64,000 bases of DNA from Roseivirga ehrenbergii. GTDB taxonomy: Bacteria > Bacteroidota > Bacteroidia > Cytophagales > Cyclobacteriaceae. Location: NCBI RefSeq assembly GCF_001593005.1, contig NZ_LQZQ01000001.1, positions 310,001-374,000 on the forward strand. Direction: 5' to 3'. Below the pieces are notes generated by a model. The model saw nothing but the letters and a program-made list of their open reading frames with translations. It was not told where the DNA came from and made no database searches. Positions 53,544 through 60,994 of this stretch are shown here, one piece after another. Positions within the stretch are counted from its first letter, which is position 1. Each line of letters begins with the position of its first letter. The position numbers were made by a program, and so were the translations under genes.

Positions 53544-53723
53544 AATACGTAGTAAGCTTTTCAAACTCAAAAAACCCAAATAGAGGTAAGGATATAAATC
53601 TAACGAAAATAAGCGCTTTTCGTCTTTACCGATGGTCACATTCTTTGGGTAACAACAATTAAACCAATTCTAATCATTTAGGTTACGACCCTTACTCTCC
53701 ATTATGTTAAAGTTTGCTAAATT

Positions 53724-56105
53724 CTACTCATACCTCAATGATTTGGCAGGATTAACCATTGCCGCTTTTACGGATTGATAGGTGACCGTAGCTAAAGCGA
53801 TAAGCAATGCCACGATGGCAGATGCTAAAAACCAAAACCAGTTAATTTCTACACGATAGGCGAAATCACTCAACCAGTATTCCATCATATAGTAGGCCAA
53901 AGGACTTGCCAAAACCACAGCAAGAATGATAAGCTTAGTAAACTGATTTGAAAGCAATACAACAATACCCAAAACAGAAGCTCCTAACACTTTTCTTACT
54001 CCTATTTCCTTGATTTTTTGTTGCGCAGTAAAAGCCGAAAGGCCAAACAAACCTAAACAAGCAATAAAAATGGCGAGCCAAGTAAAGCTAAAAACTAAGG
54101 TGCCGAACTTTTCATCGGACTGATATTGCTGCCCAAATTCTTCATCAAAAAAACGATATTCCAAGGGGCTATTGGGAAACACTTCGTCCCAAGTAGATTG
54201 TACAAAAGCCATTGTTTTGCTTATATCTGCGGCATTCAATTTAATGGCCAAACTACCTCCACCATCAGGACTATAAAACATGGCCAGTGGTTCTATTTGA
54301 TAGCGAAGTGAAGCGAAATGAAAGTCTTTTACTACGCCAATAATGGTAGATTCGTTTTGACCAAAAGTTAGCTTTTTACCAATAGGATTCTCCCAATCCA
54401 GCTGCTTTGCCATGGCCTCATTAATCATTACTCCCTGCTGCTGATCTGTAGCAATCTCTCTATTGAAAAGCCTTCCTTGGGCAATTTCCATCCCCATTAA
54501 GTCTACAAAATGCTCATCAAAATTAAGCACACTCACAATCCAAGTGTCATCTGGCGCAGCTCCCTCAGGCCGCACACCTCTTCGGCCGAAGGTTCTTCCC
54601 GGCATAGAAGCGGTTCCGGCTGTGGCCAAAATGGAAGGGTTTTGCTCTAGCTTGTTTTTAAGCACTTGAATGGAAGGTTGCAGGCTTGGATGACTTACAT
54701 CTAAAGTGAGAATTTGCTCTGTATCAAAGCCTTTGTCGGCATTGCGTAAAAGTTGTAATTGGTCATAAACAATGGCGGTTCCAATAATCATTACTATGGA
54801 CACCATAAACTGAAAAACCACCAAGGATTTTCTTAGTAAAACTCCTTTTCCGCTGGTTTTAAATGAACCACGAAGAATACTAATTGGACTGAAACTAGAC
54901 AACATAAAGGCTGGGTAACTTCCAGAAAACAAGCCTAGAATTACAGTAAAAACCAATGCGCCAACAACCCAAACTGGGTTAGAAATAAAATGAATGGCCA
55001 AGTTATCGCTAAACGGAAGGTTGACCACAGAACCCAAAGCTGCCACTAAACCTATCGCTACGAACAGCGAGAAAAGACAAAGGAAAACTGATTCCACCAT
55101 AAACTGATTAATGAGCTGTTTTTTCACTGCCCCAAATACTTTTCGTACTCCCACTTCCATCGCCCTATTGGCCGATCTGGCCGTAGATAAATTCATAAAG
55201 TTGAAAGACGCGATCAACATTACAAAAAGCCCAACTGCCGCCAGTGTATATACATAACCTTCATCAGTTTTATTCAAGTTGTAGTTCTCGAAAAGAATTC
55301 CACTGGATTTTAAATGGACATCTTTTAATGGTTGAAGTGTTACGCTGAAATTTTCACCCACATTATTCGCTCGAATCAAGGTTTCCATTTTCTCCTCCAC
55401 ATTTTCTTCACTGGCAGGATTGGCCAGTTCCACATAAGTAACCATACTGATGCTCTGCCAAGAATTGAGAAATTGCGCAAAGCCCGATGTAGTGTCAGCC
55501 TGCTGCATAGAAACAATTACATCGAAATTAAGGTGGCTGTTTTCGGTCACATCTTTCATTACTGCCACTACTTCCAAACCGGGCTGACCTCCAATATCAA
55601 TTCGCTTTCCAATGGGGTTATCTGAGCCAAAAGTTTTCTCGGCCATGCTCTGAGTTACCACCACAGTATTGGGATTTCTCAAAGCATTCTCTACATCTCC
55701 CTCTACCAGTTTAAAATCAAACATTTCAAAAATTGAGGGTTCGGCATAAGCAAAATAGTCGGTATAGAAGCCTTGCTGCTCGTAGGTAATCAGTTGCCTT
55801 CCTTGCGGCAGCATTCTTACTCTATTCACAACTTCTGGAAAATTATCTTCCATAGAAGCACCTAAAACGGGAAGCGTAATGCCTACCAAGCTATTGCTTA
55901 CCCCAAGGGCCTTGTCGATAGTGAGTACCCTAAATATTTTACCTGATTTAGAATGAAACTTATCATAAGACATTTCATTCTGAACGAATAAGAAAATAAC
56001 AATACAACAGGCCATGCCAATTGAAAGGCCTAGTACATTAATAACAGAAGTAGCCTTACTTTTCAACAGGCTTCTAAGAGCAATTTTGATGTAGTTCTTG
56101 ATCAT
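53724..56105 (-). CDS. FtsX-like ABC transporter permease (double MacB_PCD form)
   Basis: The 793-residue permease has two similar halves. Each begins with a membrane helix and MacB_PCD domain and ends with three helices; the second half repeats SLVVFQFMVSIVMIIGTAIV and FTWLAIFIACLGLFGLSAF, then VRKVLGASVLGIVVLL. This ten-helix form is abundant in Cytophagales and works with MacB/LolD ATPases to move lipids, peptides or drugs. No ATPase is adjacent. The S41 peptidase gene lies 18 bases upstream, so they are probably co-transcribed. Confidence 0.9.
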   Translation of the reverse strand: MIKNYIKIALRSLLKSKATSVINVLGLSIGMACCIVIFLFVQNEMSYDKFHSKSGKIFRVLTIDKALGVSNSLVGITLPVLGASMEDNFPEVVNRVRMLPQGRQLITYEQQGFYTDYFAYAEPSIFEMFDFKLVEGDVENALRNPNTVVVTQSMAEKTFGSDNPIGKRIDIGGQPGLEVVAVMKDVTENSHLNFDVIVSMQQADTTSGFAQFLNSWQSISMVTYVELANPASEENVEEKMETLIRANNVGENFSVTLQPLKDVHLKSSGILFENYNLNKTDEGYVYTLAAVGLFVMLIASFNFMNLSTARSANRAMEVGVRKVFGAVKKQLINQFMVESVFLCLFSLFVAIGLVAALGSVVNLPFSDNLAIHFISNPVWVVGALVFTVILGLFSGSYPAFMLSSFSPISILRGSFKTSGKGVLLRKSLVVFQFMVSIVMIIGTAIVYDQLQLLRNADKGFDTEQILTLDVSHPSLQPSIQVLKNKLEQNPSILATAGTASMPGRTFGRRGVRPEGAAPDDTWIVSVLNFDEHFVDLMGMEIAQGRLFNREIATDQQQGVMINEAMAKQLDWENPIGKKLTFGQNESTIIGVVKDFHFASLRYQIEPLAMFYSPDGGGSLAIKLNAADISKTMAFVQSTWDEVFPNSPLEYRFFDEEFGQQYQSDEKFGTLVFSFTWLAIFIACLGLFGLSAFTAQQKIKEIGVRKVLGASVLGIVVLLSNQFTKLIILAVVLASPLAYYMMEYWLSDFAYRVEINWFWFLASAIVALLIALATVTYQSVKAAMVNPAKSLRYE

Positions 56106-56123
56106 ATTTAAAAACTTGACTTC

Positions 56124-57059
56124 CTAATTCTTTGCTTTAATAAGTTCCAATGCCTTATCCAAAGCGGCATCAGCTTTGATTTCAATATTGGGTTTTACCC
56201 CCACTCCTTCCCAGTTGGTTTTGGTAATTGGGTTAATGGCCCTGCCTTGAGGTACATTGACAATAAAACCATCTGTTAGCAGCATTGGCCCACCTGGATG
56301 AGCCCCTCCGCCCGTGGTTTCACCAATAATGGTGGCACGTTTTAAGTTTTTCAAGTTGTAGGTAAACTCTTCAGCAGCCGAAAAAGTATAATTACTGGTG
56401 AGTACATAAACAGGCAGATTCGGTTTATAAACAGACGCTAAGTCTGGGGCTGTCCAGGTTTCCGAATACCTGTCGCTCGGCCGCCAATAAAAAGTATTTA
56501 AGTGAACAGGTTGATCACCAAAAAGGTAACTAGAAATAAACCTGATCATGGAAGGAGAGCCTCCTCCGTTTTTTCTTAGGTCGAAGATTATAGCATCGGA
56601 CTGAATCAGTTTGTCCATTGCTGCCTTTGCTACCTCTTCCGCAAATCGGATATCGGAAAAACCTCTTAGGTCTAAATAACCAATATTACCCTCAAGAATA
56701 TCAACCTCTTCAAATCCGTAATTTCCTTGGGCTGGTCTACCGCCTGTCGGGCTACCTTGCTGAATGGCCTCAAAGCGTGTAGGGTTATAAGTTACCCGAA
56801 TATGCTTGTCATTTGCCACCGACTTTAAATCGGCATCAAGCCGTTTGGCTAAATCGTCAGGAGACTCAATGGCTTTGTATTCTCCGTTTTTCAGTTTCGA
56901 CAGGATTAGGTCGCTCATGGCCTTTCCCTTCTCTGGAAATACATAATTGCGATCCATGATTTGAGCCAGTTGAGTAACCACATTCGTTTGGTCAAAGGAT
57001 TGGGCTTGTAAACCAAATGAGTAAAAAATTACAAAAAGAGAAATGACGATTCTTGGCAT
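56124..57059 (-). CDS. Secreted S41-family peptidase
   Basis: The ATG at 57059 gives a signal peptide (MPRIVISLFVIFYSFGLQAQ); the in-frame start at 57098 adds 13 polar residues. The 311-residue product is a small S41 peptidase of the IRBP-like kind. RSFSD-like LRGFSDIRFAEEVAKAAMD and IIFDLRKNGGGSPSMIRF come first; LTSNYTFSAAEEFTYNLK follows with the probable catalytic serine, then IIGETTGGGAHPGG and the C-terminal GVGVKPNIEI. It has no PDZ domain. It lies upstream of the FtsX permease and downstream of a 16-bp palindrome near a MarR gene. Confidence 0.88.
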   Translation of the reverse strand: MPRIVISLFVIFYSFGLQAQSFDQTNVVTQLAQIMDRNYVFPEKGKAMSDLILSKLKNGEYKAIESPDDLAKRLDADLKSVANDKHIRVTYNPTRFEAIQQGSPTGGRPAQGNYGFEEVDILEGNIGYLDLRGFSDIRFAEEVAKAAMDKLIQSDAIIFDLRKNGGGSPSMIRFISSYLFGDQPVHLNTFYWRPSDRYSETWTAPDLASVYKPNLPVYVLTSNYTFSAAEEFTYNLKNLKRATIIGETTGGGAHPGGPMLLTDGFIVNVPQGRAINPITKTNWEGVGVKPNIEIKADAALDKALELIKAKN

Positions 57060-57256
57060 GTTTTTTACATTAATACGTAACCACTTACCAAAAAACATAC
57101 CTAATTCAAGTCATCAATATAAATCACTGTTAAACAGTACATTAAAAAATTATTCAGATAAGGTAGAACTAAAAAATGAACGTTCACGAACAGTGGGCTG
57201 AACGATTCTGGGGCAGAAATAATTAGTGGTGCTTGTCAAAAGCATGAAGTTCTTTA

Positions 57257-57272
57257 ACCAATTATAATTGGT
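57257..57272. promoter_or_regulatory. 16-bp perfect palindrome, candidate MarR operator
   Basis: ACCAATTA is followed directly by TAATTGGT. It lies between the end of the MarR gene (57327) and the start of the S41-permease operon (57059). MarR dimers bind palindromes of about this size. A related half-site (CCAATTAT) overlaps the MarR start at 57803-57810. The 57060-57326 gap holds no gene. Confidence 0.4.
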
Positions 57273-57326
57273 GAGAATTATGAAGATTTCATGAGTTTTA
57301 AACGCTTTGAGTTGAGCCGATAAGGT

Positions 57327-57806
57327 TTACAATAGCGACTTCACCCTGTCATACATAGATTTTTCGTCTAGTGCAGATTCTATGGTCTTTATGTCGTCTA
57401 GGAAGTTTTGCTTGCTATCGATTAAAAGCTGATCGTTGGCCTTTTTAATTTTAAGCCAAAGGCCTTCCATTTTACCTACCAATTCAATTCCAGAATCACT
57501 CAGCTTTAAAAGGCGCTTTCTTTGGTCGGCATCATCTTTAGATTCTATCACCAACTTCTTCTTTACTAAAATATTAGCCACTTGATTTACGGCAGGATGA
57601 GTTTGTTGTAAACTGGCCGCCAGCTCTGTCACTGCCAGCTCTTCTCCATTCTTTAGGGCATAAACCACAGCAAACCAACGGGGTTCAAAATCGAAGTCAG
57701 ATTCTTTATAAATAGCGGCCACATCTTTGGCCAACCGTTCGCTTAAGTTTTTCAGGCGAGTAGCCAAAGCCAAACTGCCCAATTCTTCAATTATGTTCCT
57801 TTCCAA
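57327..57806 (-). CDS. MarR-family transcriptional regulator
   Basis: The 159-residue winged-helix regulator starts at TTG because a stop codon lies immediately upstream and no ATG follows. The DNA-binding core is ELAVTELAASLQQTHPAVNQ then VANILVKKKLVIESKDDADQR, and RKRLLKLSDSGIELVGKM forms the wing and return helix. Dimerisation helices lie at both ends. MarR proteins repress genes until a small phenolic or oxidant ligand binds. The S41-permease operon downstream and the divergent ridA are possible targets. Confidence 0.87.
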   Translation of the reverse strand: MERNIIEELGSLALATRLKNLSERLAKDVAAIYKESDFDFEPRWFAVVYALKNGEELAVTELAASLQQTHPAVNQVANILVKKKLVIESKDDADQRKRLLKLSDSGIELVGKMEGLWLKIKKANDQLLIDSKQNFLDDIKTIESALDEKSMYDRVKSLL

Positions 57807-58079
57807 TTATCTTTTCTTTTTGGGCGGAAGCTGAAAACCCAACCCAATGATCATTTCATTTCAACCAGGTCGATACCAATCTTATCGACAAATACCTATT
57901 CCTCAACTCCCGATTACTGCCAATCGCTTTCCCCCTAGAATAAATATTTTTTTCTAAGATAATACAGAAAGCCTGATCTGGCTGGCGTTTTTTTATCTAA
58001 GGTCAGATTATAGGAATTAAGGCGGCTCCAATTCGAACCGTATGTTAACTTTTGTATCTTCAACTTAAAATCTAAACCA
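57807..58079. promoter_or_regulatory. Divergent marR-ridA control region
   Basis: No gene is visible. It contains an inverted repeat, GTCGATA-N7-TATCGAC, at 57869-57889, and must hold promoters in both directions. An operator function is inferred. Confidence 0.35.
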
Positions 58080-58607
58080 ATGACACTAAAAGCTAAACAC
58101 CTTTTACTTCTCTTTATTATTCTATCCGTTTTTCCTTCTTGCGAAACTGAAGACAACGATGATGATGATAAGCACACTTCAGAGGAGGTTGTTCGCTTCG
58201 AAAGAGAAGGCTCTTCTATTCTAAAAGGAGTAAAAGTACCTGCGGGAAAAAGCATCTATTTTGCCAGTGGCATTGTGGCCAACCCAAAAGACGAAACCAA
58301 GCCCGAAGGCGACCGCGAGCGATTTGGAAATACCTATGAACAAAGCGTAAGCACCCTTAAGCGAATTGCAGATTATTTGGGCGAAGAAGGTTTGGGTTTG
58401 GAAGATGTAGTGGCCATGAAAGTGTATGTTGCTCCCGACCCAGAAAACGACAACAAACCTGATTTCGATGGCTGGTTTAAAGCTTATGGTGAGTTCTTCG
58501 GAACCCAAGAAAACCCCAATAAAGTAGCCCGATCGACCATTGGAGTATTTACCTTGGTCAACCCAAATATGTTTATTGAGGTGGAGGTGAGGGCGGTTTA
58601 TAAGTAG
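58080..58607 (+). CDS. RidA/YjgF-family lipoprotein
   Basis: The 175-residue product is a RidA fold preceded by a lipoprotein signal: hydrophobic residues 7-17 and Cys21 after VFPS, then an acidic linker. The RidA domain has VKVPAGKSIYFASGIVANPK early, STLKRIADYLGEEGLGLEDV in the middle, and VARSTIGVFTLVNPNMFIEV at the end. Arg151 corresponds to the arginine that binds the substrate carboxylate in RidA enamine deaminases, so activity may be retained. Export of a RidA protein is unusual, since the known role is cytoplasmic. It is divergent from marR. Confidence 0.82.
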   Translation: MTLKAKHLLLLFIILSVFPSCETEDNDDDDKHTSEEVVRFEREGSSILKGVKVPAGKSIYFASGIVANPKDETKPEGDRERFGNTYEQSVSTLKRIADYLGEEGLGLEDVVAMKVYVAPDPENDNKPDFDGWFKAYGEFFGTQENPNKVARSTIGVFTLVNPNMFIEVEVRAVYK

Positions 58608-58622
58608 TTGATTAGGATTTTA

Positions 58623-58646
58623 TGATAGTATCAAATGATACTATCA
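58623..58646. repeat. Tandem perfect dyads at the 3' border of the ParA cassette
   Basis: TGATAGTATCA, two bases, then TGATACTATCA. Each 11-mer is itself a TGATAnTATCA palindrome, and the pair is a perfect inverted repeat. There is no T-run, so it is not a normal terminator. It may be an operator, binding site or recombination site at the 3' edge of the accessory cassette. Confidence 0.6.
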
Positions 58647-58746
58647 AAGTAGGGTTTACTAAAATATTGGTCGTTTTTTTCTGAGATGCGAGAGGCGCGC
58701 CTGGTTAGTTAGAATTGGAGAGGCAGTTACTCGATTGTCTACAGTT

Positions 58747-59454
58747 TTATTCATAAAAAATCAATCCTAAATCTTCTTCCTTTAATAGCGCAAGAACGAG
58801 ATTTCGTGGGTTTTCAGGAAACCGGTTTATTTCTTTTTTGAAGAAAAGGCATAGTAATTTATTAATTTGGTAAATGTTTCTGAAAAAGTTGCTTTTCCAA
58901 ATCCCAAAGTCTTTTTCAGTAAATGAGTTTGTCTTTCGCGCATTTTTTTCACTTTGAAAGAAAATCGGTGATTCTCCGTGAATATGTTTAGAAAAATGTT
59001 TCCAATTTTTAGTGATGTTCGTTATCAACGGTTGAATATCAGTCTCAAATACTGGGTGATCAACCATATATTGACATAGGTCTGAATGCTTGATAACAAA
59101 ATCACCGTTTTTCCATTTTTCAAACTCTATAGGGTGGTGAATGAAATAAACTAGTTGAAGTGACAATTCAATGCTACTTCTCATATGCATGTGAGCACTT
59201 CTATATAAGCCCTGAATTGCGAGAAAGAACGAGGAGTTTATATCTTCATAAATTTCATCTAATATTTGGTCATAAGTCTTGAATTCTATTGAATGAAAAT
59301 TGTATTTCCAATTCTTAAAAACTAAAGTTGCGCGATAGGCTTCATACAAGTCATCGTCTCCAATGTTGTTTATGGATTCATCCCAAAATTCCTTGAAATC
59401 GCCAAAATACAAGGGAAGATCATTCTTTGCCTTTTCTAGAATCTTTTCTTTCAT
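58747..59454 (-). CDS. Helical protein of the ParA cassette, possible HEPN-like effector
   Basis: The ATG at 59454 overlaps the stop of the previous gene as ATGA; an upstream in-frame TTG is less likely. The 235-residue product is helical, lysine/phenylalanine-rich and has no signal peptide. A central segment reads FFLAIQGLYRSAHMHMRSSI, where R85-x4-H90 resembles the R-x4-6-H motif of HEPN-type proteins and the following ELSLQLVYFIHH recalls DUF5677-like sequences. The C-terminus ends KEEDLGLIFYE. I recognise no exact family. It is the last gene of the three-gene cassette, where an effector is often found. Confidence 0.7.
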   Translation of the reverse strand: MKEKILEKAKNDLPLYFGDFKEFWDESINNIGDDDLYEAYRATLVFKNWKYNFHSIEFKTYDQILDEIYEDINSSFFLAIQGLYRSAHMHMRSSIELSLQLVYFIHHPIEFEKWKNGDFVIKHSDLCQYMVDHPVFETDIQPLITNITKNWKHFSKHIHGESPIFFQSEKNARKTNSFTEKDFGIWKSNFFRNIYQINKLLCLFFKKEINRFPENPRNLVLALLKEEDLGLIFYE

Positions 59455-59933
59455 ATATTGATTAAAATTTCTGCCCAACGAGCATAAGATTCAGCTTTTT
59501 CCTTGTCTTTCTTAGTTGGTTTGGCACTGTGCCCGTGCATTTCTTGATTCCTAATTCTGATAACAGATTCTTTTAATTGGTCTTTGAGAACTGGGCTACG
59601 TTCAATCCTTCCGATTATTCTATTAATCGTTATCGCACGTGATTCCTTTTGATCTTTAAAGCCAAGAGAAAGCTCTTTATTAGCAAATTCAATTACATCA
59701 GAAATTCTAGGAAATGCTTTCTTATCTTCTAAGAACGATTTTATAATATTTAATTTTTCTCCAAGCGAGAGCCGTTGGCTGTAGTTAGACATCCGTGCTT
59801 TTTGAATTTTATTAAATGTTTTGAGGTTCTTAATAAAAATTTTTAATGACGAAGTGTCTAATCCTTTCTTTTCATAATCTGAAAGTGACTTAAGTAAATC
59901 TTCTGCGCTTATTATTTTATCTTCTAAGTTCAT
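59451..59933 (-). CDS. Small HEPN-like protein of the ParA cassette
   Basis: The ATG at 59933 follows the ParA stop after one base (TAAaATG); an in-frame TTG inside parA would add five residues. The 160-residue product is basic and helical. Near the C-terminus it reads IRNQEMHGHSAKP, with R128-N129 and H133, the R-N-x3-H motif of HEPN RNases; the following amphipathic helix (EKAESYARWAEILINI) is also typical of HEPN and Abi_C domains. An RNase or RNase-regulator role is inferred. There is no helix-turn-helix or ParB motif, so a partition adaptor role is less likely. Confidence 0.72.
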   Translation of the reverse strand: MNLEDKIISAEDLLKSLSDYEKKGLDTSSLKIFIKNLKTFNKIQKARMSNYSQRLSLGEKLNIIKSFLEDKKAFPRISDVIEFANKELSLGFKDQKESRAITINRIIGRIERSPVLKDQLKESVIRIRNQEMHGHSAKPTKKDKEKAESYARWAEILINI

Positions 59934-59934
59934 T

Positions 59935-60762
59935 TTAGACTTCTTCAAGGGTTAACAATAATTCCTGAGTTAAACTTTTGTATGCTTGAACTCCATTTGA
60001 GTCTGGATTTGTAAGGCTTGCAGGCCTATTCCATTTTGCGGCTTCACTTATTTTTGTTGTAAAAGGAATTACTGTTTGAAATGTTTCAATGTTAAGATCT
60101 CCGTTGCAAGTAGTCCTTATCTCATTCAAATGATGATTATGATCATTTGTATTCCTTACTTGCGTAAAAATTACTCCGAGGATTTCAACTTTACATCCTG
60201 GTAATCTTTTTTTCAATTGAGTAACTCGGTTTGATAGTAACGGGAGTCCGATTGCTGCGTAAAATTCTGGTGCTACGGGTACAAGGATATAGTCGCTGAT
60301 TACAAGGGCGTTCTGAGGAGCAACCGTGAGATTTGGAGGGCAGTCAATAAGGATATAATCATATTCTTTTACACACTTTTTAAGTTGGTTGGATAGAATA
60401 TGCTCTCTTCCGGCTTGAGCTCCTAAATCCAAATCCAAAAACGTCAACTCTAGGTGAGAAGGTATCAAGTCCAAGCCATCAATTCCACCTACATTTTCGA
60501 TTATCGCATCATTTATGTCATATTCTTCATCCCTTGAACTAAACCCTTTATTCATCCCAAGAACGTCAGCAATAGTTGCTGTATCTTTAATATTATCCCA
60601 ATCGTCAAGTTTCATTAAGGAAAAAGTGGCGTTTGTTTGTGGATCTAGATCTATTATTAGAACACTCTTGTCATGATCGGTGGCGAGAATTGTACCTATT
60701 TCTACAACACTCGTAGTTTTTCCAACCCCACCCTTCATATTAATAAATGATATTGTCTTCAT
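59935..60762 (-). CDS. Solo ParA-family ATPase
   Basis: The 275-residue ATPase has the deviant Walker A KGGVGKTT at 10-17, the A' motif LIIDLDPQTNATF, Walker B LIDCPPNLTVAP and the PVAPEFYAAIGLPLL switch region, all standard for ParA/Soj. It lacks the N-terminal helix-turn-helix of plasmid type Ia ParA. No ParB gene follows. Instead two small coupled genes follow. It may therefore have been recruited as the regulatory or spatial ATPase of an accessory system. Repeated TCAGTCA(C) boxes lie just upstream, which could be its binding or autoregulation sites. DNA here looks more AT-rich than the flanks. Confidence 0.9.
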   Translation of the reverse strand: MKTISFINMKGGVGKTTSVVEIGTILATDHDKSVLIIDLDPQTNATFSLMKLDDWDNIKDTATIADVLGMNKGFSSRDEEYDINDAIIENVGGIDGLDLIPSHLELTFLDLDLGAQAGREHILSNQLKKCVKEYDYILIDCPPNLTVAPQNALVISDYILVPVAPEFYAAIGLPLLSNRVTQLKKRLPGCKVEILGVIFTQVRNTNDHNHHLNEIRTTCNGDLNIETFQTVIPFTTKISEAAKWNRPASLTNPDSNGVQAYKSLTQELLLTLEEV

Positions 60763-60795
60763 TCTTTTGTTTTTTATTGTAGCAGACGTTAACCA

Positions 60796-60876
60796 TCAGT
60801 CACGTTTGTGACATACACCCATAAATATATTCATTTTTATGACTGAAATACCTAGTATATCATTTATATCAGTCAC
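60796..60876. promoter_or_regulatory. Repeated TCAGTCAC boxes upstream of the ParA gene
   Basis: TCAGTCAC occurs at 60796-60803 and 60869-60876 in the same orientation, and TGACTGA, its inverse, at 60840-60846. At the first copy, GTCAC-gttt-GTGAC (60799-60812) forms a dyad. The set spans 80 bases between parA and the M61 gene. It looks like a cluster of operator or centromere-like sites. No parS consensus (TGTTTCACGTGAAACA) is present. Confidence 0.5.
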
Positions 60877-60994
60877 TCCTAAGGAATAGTTCTACATTTT
60901 ACTTTTCTTTTTATTTTGATTCCTTTGTATCAAGAATACAGCAATCTTTGGAAGAGAGTATTCATACAACAACATCCATCTTTTAGTCGAAAAC

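Noticed and set aside
58747-60762. Integrated plasmid or prophage remnant
   Set aside because: No integrase, replication protein, tRNA attachment site or phage structural gene flanks the ParA cassette. An accessory cassette is a simpler reading.
60796-60876. Possible chromosomal parS site and origin region near the ParA gene
   Set aside because: No match to the parS consensus, no ParB, DnaA boxes or origin-linked genes nearby. The ATPase also lacks close similarity of context to chromosomal Soj.
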